Made by a program: the position numbers and the translations under genes
In this document: piece after piece, positions 24,501 to 37,754 of the stretch
How the letters are laid out: every line of letters starts with the position of its first letter
Numbering within the stretch: the first letter of the stretch is position 1
Notes under the pieces: generated by a model
The model's input: only the letters and a program-made list of their open reading frames with translations
Databases searched by the model: none
Told to the model about the DNA's origin: nothing
NCBI GenBank assembly: GCA_013180625.2
Contig: SNVD02007657.1
Span: forward strand, 186,001 to 250,000
DNA length: 64,000 nt
Direction: 5' to 3'
From: Boswellia sacra
Taxonomy: Eukaryota; Streptophyta; Magnoliopsida; Sapindales; Burseraceae

Positions 24501-27500
24501 GTGCCTAATTGATTTTATAATCTTTGCTTTATGAAAGTAAACATTTGTTCTAATGGAAGGGACTTGAGATTCTGGGACCCAAACTTTAAGGATTAGACTT
24601 GATGATTATAAATGATTATCAGATAGTATTGAAGAATGTAGAGGCTGCACCTTATAGCAGCCAAAGTTAAAAGGATGCATAAATATGTGATTCTTAAGAC
24701 TTGTATATACTTAAAAAAAATAATGTGACATATATTGCATTTATTAGCACTTGAAATTTAAAATGAGAAAGGTTACAATAGTTTTCTCATGCAAATGTCA
24801 GGTTATTGATCTGCATGGCATTGCCTTCTGTACGTCATTTAATACTTTTTTGTTCACGCTTTACATTGCTTTATGATGTTCACTTCTATCTTTCTTAGGT
24901 CCATTTTATCATTTTATTATAGCTCTTTTAAGGTTGTCAAACAAATGCTTTATTTATTTAATTGAAATGTGGGATGAGTATTTTTATTACTCTTTTACAA
25001 AAATATATTGTTCTTCGTTGATACCGTGCAGCCTAATGCTGAAACTGAAGATAACATTACTCCACTGTTGTCAGCTGTTGCTGCTGGTTCCCTGGCATGT
25101 TTGGAATTGCTTGTTAAGGTTTGTTATCTTCATTACTTGCTTCAAATTTAAAAACTGTTATGGGTTTATTGTGGCATGTTGTAGTGTTTCTAATGGATGT
25201 ACCTGGAAAATTAAAATGAGAACCAAAGGATCATATCTTTTTCATTACTATTTCTTGGTTTTGAGTTGAAGGCCTAGAGAAGGCAACTTATGATTGATGT
25301 TTTTATTAACACTCCTGGGTGGGTTGAAAAGTTAACTTCTGCGGAAGCTTTTTTTTTTTTTTTTGGTTTCTGTTTGTGTTGCTAAATTGATATCGTTGTA
25401 TAACGTCACTCTTTTGGTTAATAACTTGTCAGTCTGTTTTCTTTCCATTTTATTAGAGGTAGTTCTGTCCAAAAAAAAAAAATTATACGTGATTGTTATA
25501 TCCTGTTTATTTTGCGCTTATTTTGGCTGGTCCTTTCATATAAATTAGTTTCTCTTGTTTGACCTCTATACAACTTCGGTCTTTTGAAACCGAATACTTG
25601 TGCAGGACAAAGAAACTAGAAAACACTTGATTGGTTGAATGCTTATATTTGACCAGAGCTTCCAGCTTCATTTGTATTTATTTTTCTTATGCTGACATGC
25701 AAGATTGAAGATTGCACTTGGACTATTGCTATTACCAGCTGCGTCACCTACATGTTGCTTTCTCTTATATGCAGGCAGGTGCAAATGTGAATATCACTGC
25801 TGGCGGGGCAACTCCATTGCACATTGCTGCTGATATTGGGAGCACAGATATCTTAAATTGCTTGTTGAAAGCTGGAGCCGATCCTAATGTTACAGATGAG
25901 GTTAAGGCCCTCACCACATTCATTTATTCATTATATTGTCACTTTCTTATCACTTTTTCACATGTTGTTTTGTATGCATTCACTTCCTTTAGTCCTTCAA
26001 AACCATGTTCACTTTGCCTCTGCTGATATTTAAGTATTCATCTCTCTTCTTCAAGATTAAGATTTTGGTTATCTATCCCAAAAAAATGTAGAAGTATGAT
26101 ATCCTTTTTTAGTACCATAAAATAAAATACTTCTTGTTTTCAATATTTCTTTATCTCTCTTTCTCTCTCTCCCTCTCTCTCTCTCTACTTTTGATTAATA
26201 ATGATTGTTTATTACTGTAAAAAGGGCAAAGCTGAGTACCTAAGTAAACAGAGCCCTGCTGATTTTCAATGTGAAGAATTACTGAAAACCATGAGTTAAT
26301 GCTGTATTTATTCTCTAATCTGAGTTATTTCCACGGAGGATGGGCATTTTCTCATTTTGGATATCGAAGAGTACCAGCTTCCTAGTGACCTTGCTGTTTC
26401 TGGTTGACCCTCTAATTTTTCACTGTCATGGAGGTCTTTTAAAAATTGACCGTGTTGATCATTTCTCTTCAAGTTGGCGATAATAAAATGTTTTTCTATT
26501 ATGTATTTGTTATTGATTTTAAAAAGGATGGAAACATAAGCAGAAATCTGAGGACGGAAACATAAGCAGAAATCTAAGTACTTTTGTGTTTATAAGCTCA
26601 CTGTATTATAAAATATGGAGTTTTTTCAACTCCATTACTGTTTAAGTCCTTTTCTTACATTAGGAGTTCAAGTCATTTCAAATCCATAACAAGTATAATT
26701 CTATCTAAAAGATGGAAAAATTGTGGTTGGTGCAGTATCACAGTAGTATCAATTGATCTATCTGTCATGTTAAATAACTTAATGGCTTCTCTCTGCATTA
26801 CAGGATGGCCAGAAACCCATACAGGTTGCAGCTGCAAGAGGTAATCGTGGGGCTGTTGAGGTTCTTTTTCCCTTGACATCAGCACTTAACTTCATTCCTG
26901 AATGGACAGTGGATGGAATTCTTGAATATATGCAGTCTGAAACTAGCAACCTGGTAATCCTTTGATTCAGATTTTAATTTTAGGACACCGAAGAAAGCTC
27001 TCCAATTTTTTGGTTCTAAATTGCTAACCGCAATACTCCATTCTTTGTTTTTCTGATGTAAACTTGTTTAACATCTTTATCACGCATTGAATTATGCTTA
27101 TTGAAATTAATATCAGTTGGTAAACATATAACAATACTAGTCTTGAAAATTCACTTAAAATGCCTCTTTTGGGTGCCTGGGTGTTTATTATATGCTTTCT
27201 TGCTGAGTCTGTCACACTATTTATAAGTGCTTTATCATCAATTTATCTCTTCTAGAAAGATCATAATGCTGAGAAATACAAATCTTTAAGAACATATAAG
27301 CATGTTAGTGCCCATATAAAGCTCTCTTGTGCCAATAGGAAGTGAGCTTTAGTTGTGTATATTCTTGTAGGGAACAAAATCGCTTATTGAGTAGAAAATG
27401 AGGTCATGGCATGAAAGAGGAAGGATATGTAAAACAAAGTTAATAGCAGAGAACCAGACAGGGATTATTGTCGCATATTATAACCTACACTAAGATAACT

Positions 27501-30184
27501 GCGTCTATTTATAATTCTGAACAAATTGCAATCTGTACTTGACTGATATCAGTTCCTGTTTTGCCTCTGAAATAACGAGCCACGTGACATTGTATCTGAC
27601 TTTCAAGGGGTGAAATTTTGCAGGAAGAAACAAGAAAACTGGTGCAAGAAAGTTTGCCAAAGGACATCACACCCCAGAAAAATCTCCCTAAGGTGCCTCT
27701 TTTACTCTTTATTGCACTTGTTCATTTTGATTGCTTTTTCATCACGGTCATTTGTTTCTTAAAACTAGGTTAATTAAATTTTTTCAGCTGTGTTACTCAA
27801 TACATTGGAATTTCTTATTATCTTTAACTTCAACTCATATTACCGGCACAACTCAATAACTATCTGCCGAGTGAGAGAAAGTCAGAATTGAAGACATTTA
27901 TGGCTTGCTGGATAATTTGGTTTTTTTCATTATTTGGATAGAATGAGCAAAATACTTTGGCAGTGGCTTTCTCTTTAATGAAGCAAAATTTTAATGTGAC
28001 ATTGAAAATTCTACATGAAGTGTTGGGTAGACAGATTGTAAGACTTGATTTTTTGGATTGGTCGGTTTGGTATTTTCTAATTGTTAACTTGTTGTGATAA
28101 AAGTTAGTCTTTTGAGATTGATTCCTTTATATGCGGTATTTGGCTTGGGAAAAATTTTGGGTTTAGATCAAGTTGATTTATTTTCTTGATGTAATTCTTG
28201 CCTCGGTAACAATGAAAGAAATTGGATTAATATACAATTAAGTTGCTGGGTATCTTGGAGTTGTTCTTTCTATTAATTTTGCCATTGATGTCGATCTTAG
28301 GGCTTATCTTGAATTTTCTTTCTCTTTGTTGGATATTCTTCTATTATTCAAATTCTAGTACAACCTATGGAAACATGTTTGTATTTGTGATTCTTCTGTT
28401 GGAAGGTGGCTACTTTTAAGGTTATATATACAGAATCTGAGAATTAGAATCAATTAGTTAAAATACTTTTTATCATTATCAGCCTTCTAAAATTTAAACA
28501 TCATAATTCAGGTAGCACCTGAAATAAAGAAGAAAGCTGAAGAAGCAAAATCAAGGGGAGATGAGGCTTTCAAAAGAAAGGATTACCGTATTGCTGTAGA
28601 TGCTTATACTCAAGTACGTTCTTTATCTTTCCTCTCCTTGGATGGGATTCATTTGAGGAAAACATTTTCTGTAGAGGCTACAGTTTAATGGAATTATTGG
28701 AAAATTTATCAATTAATGTCATATGGGGTTCCTGCTGCTTCATCATGCTTTAGGAAGAAACTTCCTCTACTCGACCCACAGCTGCAAGAATTAGGTGTTA
28801 ATCTGGCTACTATAATTAGAGAGTTTTCTAAAGTTGGGTTAAAATACCTGTTTGATGATGTTTACAGGCAATTGATCTGGACCCTGCAAATGCCACACTG
28901 CTCTCAAACAGAAGCCTGTGTTGGATACGTCTTGGACAGCCTGAGCATGCCTTAGCTGATGCAAAAGCATGCAGAGAATTAAGACCTGACTGGACAAAAG
29001 CTTGCTATCGGGAGGGAGCAGCGCTGCGTTTATTGGAGGTATGCTTTCATCATCTCTCTGAGAATTGAGTATCTTTTTTTCATTCTTTGACTTTTTTTTA
29101 CTTTCTTCCAGAAATTTGACGAAGCAGCCAATGCTTTTTATGAGGGTGTGAAACTTGACCCTGAGAATAAGGAGCTCGTGGAAGCTTTTAGGTTTGAGTG
29201 CACATTCCTTGTCTTTATGCTTTTTGTTATTTTCCTTTGTTGTTCACTTATGACAATTATACTAATTCATTAGTAATTAGATATCCAATGTGAAGAGTTT
29301 ATGAATTAATTGTGCAAGACCATTAAAGGGTAGAATTGGAAAGGCCAATTGCAGAGAAAATTTTAGCAACATTTTTGGAATTATTTTGGAACAAGTTAAT
29401 ATGCATTCTTTTGATTTAATTGGAATCTCCAGTGAATTTTCTGATTGATTTGAAACTTATTTGCATGTTGCAAGACATAATTTGTGATCGTTTAGAATTA
29501 TTTTAAGTTGTGTTCTACATGGTTTTGCATATGCTTAATTTGATGTAGGTATTAGGATGTTTTAGAGATTTTTAGGGATTTAGTGTTATTTTGATTAGCA
29601 TTTTTAAATTTATTTAAGTTTTATTAGGACTTAGATTTTGCTTTTATCATTTTAAGTTTAGAATGCATTCAGCTATTACATGAGTTCCTTAAGTTATTAT
29701 GATTTTCAGAGGCTTGTTGATAATTTGATTATTGAGAAAAATGTCTTTCCTCCTCATTTTGCTATAAGCGTCCTCCTCTTTCTTCTAAATTTTCTCTCAT
29801 TTACTCGTTAGCCAAAGTTAGCTGAATCATTTTGGTATTGATGAAGCTAGTTTCTTTCTTTCCATACCAGCGGCCTAGGCCAGATGGTCTTGGATACTAA
29901 GGGGCTAGGAGATAACTAATGTTGCACCATGATTGTTCCTTGAATTGCAATGTGCTGTTTCGGTTGCATCACTTTTTGTTTGCTTAAAATTTCTTGACAG
30001 TTCAAATTCTTCTTATTTATGCATGAGACAAACTCAAGACGTTTTATTCTCTGGACTGGGATGAGTTGTAAAGCAATATATTTTTTCTTTCAATTTCCTC
30101 ACTTTAACCACCTAATCTCCCAATCTCTGCAGGGAAGCTGTTGAAGCGGGGAGGAAGTTTCATGGGACGGATAAGAAGTTGTAG
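21598..30184 (+). CDS. Ankyrin-repeat / TPR protein (TPR10-like)
   Basis: Thirteen exons, all with GT..AG introns: 21598-21628, 21898-21960, 22094-22267, 22568-22699, 23433-23572, 25032-25118, 25775-25900, 26804-26953, 27624-27692, 28512-28613, 28868-29038, 29112-29191, 30133-30184. The product is 458 residues. Residues 48-285 form about seven ankyrin repeats (for example GALHFAAREG, TPIIHAARQG, TPLHIAADIG). After a charged linker, residues 326-430 form three TPR motifs. Clamp-type residues of Hsp70/Hsp90-binding TPRs are visible in SNRSLCW and KACYREGAALR, but the first canonical Asn is Asp (SRGDEAF). The layout and sequence resemble Arabidopsis TPR10. The likely role is a cytosolic co-chaperone or scaffold, by family inference. 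The start MAPDASDAL matches the family. Confidence 0.92.
26160..26190. repeat. CT-rich microsatellite in an intron
   Basis: An interrupted (CT)n tract lies in intron 7 of the ankyrin-TPR gene. Confidence 0.8.
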
Positions 30185-31078
30185 TTTGTCCTAATTAGAG
30201 AGAGAAGATACTGAAATACTCTGTGGGTGAATGCTGTACTGCTTCTCCTCTATCACATTTGTTCATATCGGGCAGGTGCCGGGAGAACTACAAACTTACT
30301 GCTGCTTTTTGATGTCAAATTCACCCTCAAGAATGAATTAGATTCAGATGAGATGTGTACATAGAAGCCATTTTTAAGAGGAGATTTGTATAATTTCTTT
30401 TCCTTGGTTTTGACAATATCTAAAGCAATTTTGATGGAGGCTTCATGCTTAGTTGTAGCCGCATCTTTTTGTTTGAAATATTCTTTCCCAATATAGTTTG
30501 TTTGAAAGCTGGATGTGAGACTTCGCTGCAGCTTGCAACTTGCTGGAAATAGCGGATCTGTCTTATTAAACCTTAGTAGTCTCAAAATCTCAAAGCTGAA
30601 TGCTTTTGTTGGCAAACCTGGGTTTCTCAAGGTATACTTTTATCAATAATTTTTTTCTTGTTTTGCAAGTAAAATGTAGGAAGGTAGGCGGCATGGCATC
30701 TTTACAAACTCATCTTTATCATAATTTTATCTCACAACTCCAGGTGATTCATAATCAGCTCTTTTTTCTCTCTTCAATTTGTTTAAGCGGTCGTATACTT
30801 GCTAATCATTCAGTTATTGAAAATCGAACTAACCGGCAAGATCTTTGTTATATTATATAAGACAGTATATGTAGCTCTCTGTTTTTGACGTGATCTGTCG
30901 TAGATGTACATTAATTTTTTATTTTATTTTATATGACGTATCGTTCTTTGCGTTACTGGTACATCGTTCATCACAAATTAAACAATATAATTAAAAAAAT
31001 TATATTATTTATGATGAAGCATTTAATAATTTCGATAATATTTGGAAATGTTAACATTATTTTTATTTCAAGGTAGTT
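30185..31078. other. 3' flank of the ankyrin-TPR gene
   Basis: The first 300-450 bases are probably the 3' UTR, since they are less AT-rich than the following DNA. A 125-codon antisense ORF (30253-30630) lies here but has no recognisable domain. Nothing else was identified. Confidence 0.4.
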
Positions 31079-31794
31079 GGCATGTTTGGTACGTAATATT
31101 ATATAGTATAATATATAGTATTATATTATATTATATTATAATGTATTATATAGTATTAAAAATAATGTTATGTTAAAATTATATAGTTTTGGTATACTCA
31201 TGAATTGTATTAATTTGTACAAAAAAGATAATATTTTTTTCAAAAAAGATATATAAAGTATAAATATATTTTTAATTTATTTATAAAATTAGTTATTTAG
31301 TAATTTATCGAACAGTTGTTAATTATTAAAAAAAATTACTTGAGGTTCAATGCCCCCGCTGGACTTATTAGACAATTTGAGTTTATGGTGGCATGTTAGG
31401 TGATAATTGGTCCAATGGAGGCAATGGACCTCTGGTATCACCAGTGAGGGCAGTGACTCTCTTCACCCCTTCTTTATTTTTAGAAAATAAATTTGATTTT
31501 ATAATTTATATATTAATTACATCTTTATTTATTTTAAAAGTTTTAAAAATTAGAGGGTATTGTTGGATAGATAGAATTTTATAGGGATAATTTTGACATT
31601 TTTTATTAGTGCTATACAATATAATGCTAATATCATGGATTAGCTCTACATAATTTAATACTAGATTGATGCATCTAAAGGTTGTACTTTGTATTAATTA
31701 ATACTATGCTAAATTAGCATCAAACATATGTATTACACTATTTAATATAATATAATAAAATAATATTATACAGTGTCGCGTACCAAACATGACC
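31079..31794. mobile_element. MITE-like element with inverted ends
   Basis: The left end GGCATGTTTGGTACG and the right end CGTACCAAACATGACC are near-perfect inverted copies. Just inside both ends the sequence is almost pure TA (TATTATATTATATTATA on the left, AATATAATATAATAAAATAA on the right). The 716-bp interior has no coding capacity. I found no convincing target duplication, so the exact outer boundaries and the superfamily are uncertain. Non-autonomous hAT or Mutator-like elements often carry a 'catgtttggta' end. Confidence 0.55.
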
Positions 31795-33079
31795 TTATTA
31801 CCTTAAGTTTTGTGTAACAAAGATGCCCTTCAATAAACAAAGTTAAAATATCTAACAATTGTTTAGAAAATTGAGAAAATAATGTAAATTAGGAGATCTT
31901 TTTATAAAGACTTTATTCTTGAAAATTTGTATATTACGTCGTAGAGAGTTATGATATATAAATTTTTAAGAAAATAATTATTTTTGTAATTCACATTAAA
32001 ATTTGAGACATTTCAAAAAATTTTCTCAATTGTTTCCAATATTTAACAAGAACGTAAATCTTTCGATTATCTTTGAAGTTGAGAAGTAGAGTATGTTATT
32101 GCTGTGTTAAATTAATTTCTTAGATGGTTGTCCACAAACGCATAATGAGGTGTTGGATTGTTGTCAAACAATCAACATACTAAATATTTATCAGTAATAC
32201 TAAATATTTATCAGTAATGCAAAGTGAGTAAATGTACGGACGTGTTCAGTTTTAGTAGTAATGTATAGAATTGTTGAGTTTTGCTAAGATTATATTCTAA
32301 TATTTCATATTAAACTTGGTTAAAATATCTAAATATTTTAAATTTTGTTTTCTTTTACTATTAATTGCATTTCTTTAATTATTAATGATCAAAGTTAAAA
32401 GGACTATTAAAAGATATCAAGCGTTGAAAACAAATTAGATACTATGATCATCATCTATAGGCCAACAACTTTTTTTTTTTTTTTCAAAAAATCATCTTGT
32501 TTTAAAAAGATTTAGATATTATAACCACTATCCGACAAATCTTATAGTTTTTTATTTTTTCTATGTTTGACAACTTAGCTCCTTTTGGTTATTAAAAAAA
32601 AATTGACAATCTATTGTTTTTGATTACGATGATGATATCTAAAAATGAACATTTTCTAAACTCATTATTTATTTTGGTTATATTTTAAAATTTGTTGAAA
32701 GAGAATCAGTTTTTTGGTACAAAATTAAAGATAATTTTTTTTCTTATTCATTCACAAAATTTAATTAATGAATTAAAAATATTAAATATAATAATTAATT
32801 TTAAATCTTAGTAATTAGATTTGACCAGAGTAATGATCATGGGATCGTGTCCGAAAAATTTCCTCACTTATCCAATATTTTTAATATTTAAAAACTCTTT
32901 GAAAACAAAAACATTTATTTTTTTAAAAAAATATTTTTATTTCTCTCTTCACGTTCCTCAGATCAGAAAAAAAAAAAAAAAAGAAGAAGAGAGAGAGCGA
33001 AAGGCTGTAACGCATTATTACAGTTTGAAGGAGGTTTTCTTTTCTTTCGCTCTCTTTCTCCAACTCTTCAGATCTAACC
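31795..33079. other. AT-rich intergenic DNA and leader of the PRA1 gene
   Basis: No gene was recognised. A 20-bp unit ACTAAATATTTATCAGTAAT occurs twice in tandem at 32179-32218. An A-run followed by GAAGAAGAGAGAGAG (32968-32998) and a CT-rich leader precede the PRA1 start codon. Confidence 0.45.
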
Positions 33080-33679
33080 ATGTCTCTGAAACCGCCCACC
33101 GCTTACGGCACGAGCACCGCCGCTGCCACCACCAACGCCACCTCCACTTCACTCTCCTTCTTCACGCGCGCCGAATCTCTAACCGCCACGCGCCGCCCAT
33201 GGCGCGAATTCTTCAACCTCTCCAGCTTCTCGCGACCCTTGAGCTACAACGACGCCATGTCGCGCCTAAAGCGGAATGCGAGCAACTTCTGCATGAATTA
33301 CGTGATGATAATGCTCTTCATTGTCTTCGTCAGCTTGCTCTGGCACCCCGTCTCGATGATCATCTTCATCGTCGTGTTCTTAGGCTGGTTGTTCTTCTAC
33401 TTCGCCCGCGACGACCCAGTTGTCGTTTTCAACCAAGTGTTGGACGACAGAGTCGTTTTGTGCTGTTTGAGTTTGGTTACGATACTCGCTTTGGTGTTCA
33501 CTCATGTGGGGTTGAACGTTTTGGTGGCTATGATCGTTGGAGTGGTTGTGATTGGCCTCCACGCGTGTTTGAGGAGTACGGATGATTTGTTTTTGGATGA
33601 GGAGAGCGCCGCCGAAGGTGGGTTGGTTTCGGTTGTGGGAAGTCAACCGGGGAGGTTAACCGATTATACGCGGATTTGA
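33080..33679 (+). CDS. PRA1 family protein
   Basis: A single-exon CDS of 199 residues, the usual length for plant PRA1 proteins. The N-terminal 70 residues are cytosolic and Ser/Thr-rich, with the RPWREFF family motif. Two hydrophobic hairpins follow (about 74-110 and 126-162), separated by the hydrophilic ARDDPVVVFNQVLDDRVV loop. The C-terminus contains the conserved LRSTDDLFLDEES motif. PRA1 proteins are integral membrane proteins of the ER and Golgi that interact with prenylated Rab GTPases in vesicle traffic. The C-terminal EESAAEGGLVSV points to the PRA1.E group. A longer overlapping ORF in another frame is not coding. The next gene, prefoldin 4, is also next to PRA1.E in Arabidopsis as I recall. 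Confidence 0.92.
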   Translation: MSLKPPTAYGTSTAAATTNATSTSLSFFTRAESLTATRRPWREFFNLSSFSRPLSYNDAMSRLKRNASNFCMNYVMIMLFIVFVSLLWHPVSMIIFIVVFLGWLFFYFARDDPVVVFNQVLDDRVVLCCLSLVTILALVFTHVGLNVLVAMIVGVVVIGLHACLRSTDDLFLDEESAAEGGLVSVVGSQPGRLTDYTRI

Positions 33680-35944
33680 TGGATCTTGAAGTGGGTATTG
33701 GATTTCTTTTTTCTTGTTTTATTTTCAATTTTATTTTGTTTCATTTTTTTCATAACCCAGAAATGAAAATGCCTGAACCCGCTTCAGTTGGGCCCATGGC
33801 AACAAGTGCACAGGTCTCTGATGACTACTTGATTAACACTTTCAAAGTTTAATCCTTTTGCTTATTGTAAAGTGGGATTTTGTAGTTTATTATTTTGATT
33901 TACGATGACGGGGAATTTGATTGGTGATCGAGTTTAGGCGGATGTGAAGAGGGATTTCTTTGTTGCTGTTATTTGTTATTTTGTTAGAGGAGAGGTGGAG
34001 TTTGAGGGTTATCTTGGCTTTATGTTGTTTTCACGATTGTTTCCTCTTTGGATTGAGTTGGAGTTTTGCATTTCTGATTTGGTATCAGGATGATTGCTTG
34101 TTTAGTTGTGGTGATACTGTTTCATGGTTGAGGAGATAGAATTATGGCCTGATTGGTTAATTTCTCTTTTTTGGGATGCTTGCAAGAGTTGGAGGAGATT
34201 GTTTGTTATGTTGTTTGCATCATATTGTGGATTTTGGTTGGTTGGCTGGAGTTGGACTGTTTCAGCAATGTTTTTAATGTGCTGGGATTGAAATTACTGT
34301 GTTGCAAGTTGACAAAAGTGCAACTATGGAGATTGGATCAGCACTTGTTGCAATTTGGCCTCAAGGGACAGTGAAGTTGATGCTATTTTGCGGAGTCACT
34401 AATTTGGAAATAACTTTGTTCTGTCGTTTAATTCTAGTCACTAATTTGTCCGTCTCTATTTTATGCTAAATTTGAAATGTTCTGAATGTTTCTTTGTTTC
34501 TGGCTCATTTGGAATCAGTAAAATTTTTGTTGTACAATGCTGTTAGTGTCTCAATGGATGTCTGGCAATTAAAAGGTTTATTGTCATTGGCTTTTATTGT
34601 GATTTCTTGCTAGTATGATCTGTTTGCTTTCCTCAACATGGCTTGTTTAAATGGTAATTAGCAAAGGACCATGTTTAATTACTGTCATGGTGACTGCTGC
34701 AGCCTAAACTCAATACCTTGTGATTGCTCCGAAGTGCAACGCAGAGGTTTTGTAACTGACCCAACAATCTCTACTTCCCAGCATTCTGTTTTTCCTATTT
34801 ACCATAACCCACATAAATTTGTGGAAACTCGTTGAGTAAAGCTAAAACTGGCCGAAGCATGTTATTGTTTTTGGTGAAGCATTATGTACATATTGGTGTT
34901 ATATATACTCTTTGAGAAAGAATGTTTCAATTATGATCTTGGTTTTATGTTGAAACTATAGACCTTGAGACAATCTTTTAACTGTCTTTCTGATGACTGC
35001 AAATTATTATTGAGATAGAGAACTTAAAAGAGATTATTTTAGAGATGGTTATCTAGGAATCAGGTGATTGTGCCTAAGCTTGACCGACGCTTTAATGTGC
35101 TCTAAACTTATCTTGGATGTCTAATTTTGTTGAGATGGTAATGGATGGCCTTGAGTGAGATTTCTTTGTACTCTTGGATTGTTGTGTGCTTCCCTAGAAA
35201 AACGTGGAACACTTCCGCCGCCATCCTAGTGGCTTGACTGAGGTGTTTATGTTATTGCTTTAACTTTCAAGTTTCCAGAAATCCTCGTTTTTGTGAGCAG
35301 CAGCTTAGACGTGGGAGATGATCTGCTGTTATTGATACTACTAATATGGAACTGTGCCTTTGCTTTTGCATTCCCTGTAAGATATTTTAAGCTGCAATTC
35401 AATGTTTAGCAGGCAAATCTGCTGTGATATCGGGTACATATTCAAGTGGTTTAGCACTCCAGATTTTGGGCAAGACAGGATATCTTTGAAAATACTAATC
35501 CTCAAAATGTTCGCTCCGTGGCCTTAAATCACAAAAAATATGACTGCCAATTCAATATTGCTTTTTAAATAAGTCGTGTATCAGCTGAAATCATAAGTAC
35601 TTGATTTAAACTGGAATTTACCAAGTTAGGAAGCTGACACGTATCATCTAACACTTTCCATTCTCGACAAAACGAAACGTTCGTGAATATAACAGATTTC
35701 AAAACTGAAACAGAAAAATACCATATTCATAATAAATAAAACTGGGCAGCCGATCATTCATCAATTCAATTCAACCGTCAAAAATGTCTACAAACAGGAC
35801 ATGTAAGCAAAACCTTGGGAGTATATCACCTTCCCTTATATTTGAAAGGTGACGGATAAATTCTTCTTAGAGAACAGACCAGCAAGAGGGGAAATCATAG
35901 CAAGAGGCAACCAAAATACAAAGGAAACGAGACTTCACGGTCTA
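33680..35944. other. Convergent intergenic region, PRA1 and PFD4 3' flanks
   Basis: About 2.3 kb without a recognised gene. The first part is T/G-rich, resembling transcribed 3' UTR, and the last part before 35945 is the prefoldin 3' flank on the opposite strand. A 73-codon ORF at 34153-34374 has no family resemblance. Confidence 0.4.
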
Positions 35945-37754
35945 TTAATCCTCCTCTAGGTTGATAGAGTCCTTAAACTTCCCATACAGAATCTTCTTCA
36001 ACTCATTCATTTGAGCAACTATTGCTTCCTTCTCTTCCTCAAGTTTTTCCAAGTTCTTGCTAGTTACCTCTTTCATGTTTTCTATCTTGCTCTCCACATC
36101 ATCTTTTGGCATATGAGCAAAGACTTCTCCTATTTGGAACCGAACCACCTCCTCATCAGTGAGAATCAATTCATTACTGGCATCCTCCAGATTTTCATTT
36201 GTTTCCTTTGAGAAAACACAGCAATAAGTTAGCGAAGGAATAAACCAGAAATAAGTAATTATCAACATATTTTATCAAAAGATGGACCAGAATTAAAGAT
36301 GATAAAAGCAGCCACAGCAATTTAACAGATGTTACACTTAAGTCTTGCTGGGGAGAAAAGAACTGCTATCAAGCTACTTTGAGAAATTGAAAAAGTTGAA
36401 AGTTGGAAAAATGGGGACAACAAACATAATTCCACAGATGCCATATCAGAAGCGGATTTGTACATGCATATTGGAAATTGATAGACATGTGAAGACACAT
36501 TAGAAGATAAAAAAATTCAGGCAATTGTTTCAACACTCAGAACGATGTGCAAGAGGTTTCTGCTTAAATGGGTTTCATCCCTTTTCTACCAATGTTAGTA
36601 TAAACAAGGCAGAACCCTACCACATACTCTAAGAAAGCACACAAAGAGAATCACTATAACTATTTGGATTACCTTGTACAGACTCATTCATATCCAACAC
36701 CATAAACAGAGCTAACACTTGAAAAAATGCATCAGCATCTGCTAGTGTCAATTGAACAACATCAACAAATGTTAGATTTCATAAGTTGGGTAACACAACT
36801 TCCGCAACTATAATTTCTACATAATTCTTTTACCTAGAAAAACAATAAGGTTCAGAAACCTACTAAAATTTCTCTAACCAAGTCCTAGAAATCTCAGCCT
36901 CCCATTCTTCGCCACTGAAGTTGATGACTATTCTTCATATATGCTCAATGTGTTAAATATCCCTACAAAACTAATAATGTATCCTTGTCTGTCCTACGCA
37001 CCTAAACAACCCAAATCTCTTTTTGATGCCACAATTACTTTACTTCTGCTAGTGTTTCCATCCCGCAGACTTCCCACTTGATATCATTACTGAAGGTAAA
37101 AAATAAAACTCACACATGTACCACACCAACTCACTAGTTTCTTAATTATACTGAGCTTGAGCAACGCACGCTTTTTCACTCAGCTCACAAGTCCCTTTCT
37201 TTAATAGTTAATGTTACCCTAACACAAAGATATCCAAAATCAGCCGCAACCCTTTACATAAATCATTAAAATCAGCCGCAACCCCTTACATAAATCCAAT
37301 GATACACATATAATAAATAAAATAGAACGACTAATACTAGTACCAATGAAGCAATCAAAACCAAAAATTTCCCTCATTTTCAACAAAAAATCTAAAACCA
37401 AAACCGGGTTTCTCTCATTTTCAAGACTCATCCCATATGACACAATCGTAAGTTACCATCTTTACAATCCCAAGTCACAAATTAAGTAAAAATAAAATCA
37501 ACCGAGATGAAATCAAAGGAGAAGAAAGATAAAACAAACCTTGGCAATCTTGATTTCGTCTTCAAGCTCATGAAATCTGTTGTTTAATCTGCCAAACTTG
37601 TTAATGTTCTGTTGATCTTCCCATGTGACCTCAGTGTCAGGCTTTCCACCGTTGACATCACAACATATACTTTCAAAATCACAAAAATATTCAACAACAA
37701 TGAATGGAAAAAATAGGGTTTTACATGGGTTTTGAGTACCTGTTCTTGTTGCAT
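35945..37754 (-). CDS. PFD4: Prefoldin subunit 4
   Basis: Three coding exons (37754-37740, 37641-37540, 36205-35945) encode 125 residues, close to the usual size of about 129. The protein is a beta-type prefoldin: an N-terminal helix ([20 protein letters not shown]), a short beta-hairpin region ([20 protein letters not shown]) and a long C-terminal coiled coil, ending in the highly conserved [11 protein letters not shown]. Prefoldin 4 is part of the hexameric cytosolic co-chaperone that delivers unfolded actin and tubulin to the CCT chaperonin. The first exon has only five codons (MQQEQ). Its acceptor at 37642 (GGAAAG/CCTGAC) was chosen because it restores frame and matches the family start; its pyrimidine tract is weak. 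A 29-bp duplication lies in intron 2 (37236-37264 and 37268-37296). Confidence 0.92.

Noticed and set aside
24934..25269. 111-codon ORF inside the ankyrin-TPR gene
   Set aside because: It crosses exon 6 in the wrong frame; the correct frame gives an ankyrin repeat with proper splice sites.
30253..30630. 125-codon antisense ORF in the ankyrin-TPR 3' flank
   Set aside because: No domain is recognisable and it lies over the likely 3' UTR; composition and context suggest a chance antisense ORF.
32821..33585. 254-codon ORF overlapping the PRA1 gene in another frame
   Set aside because: It is longer than the PRA1 CDS, but its first third translates poly-A and T-rich leader and the rest is an Arg/His-rich shadow of PRA1, which matches a family throughout.
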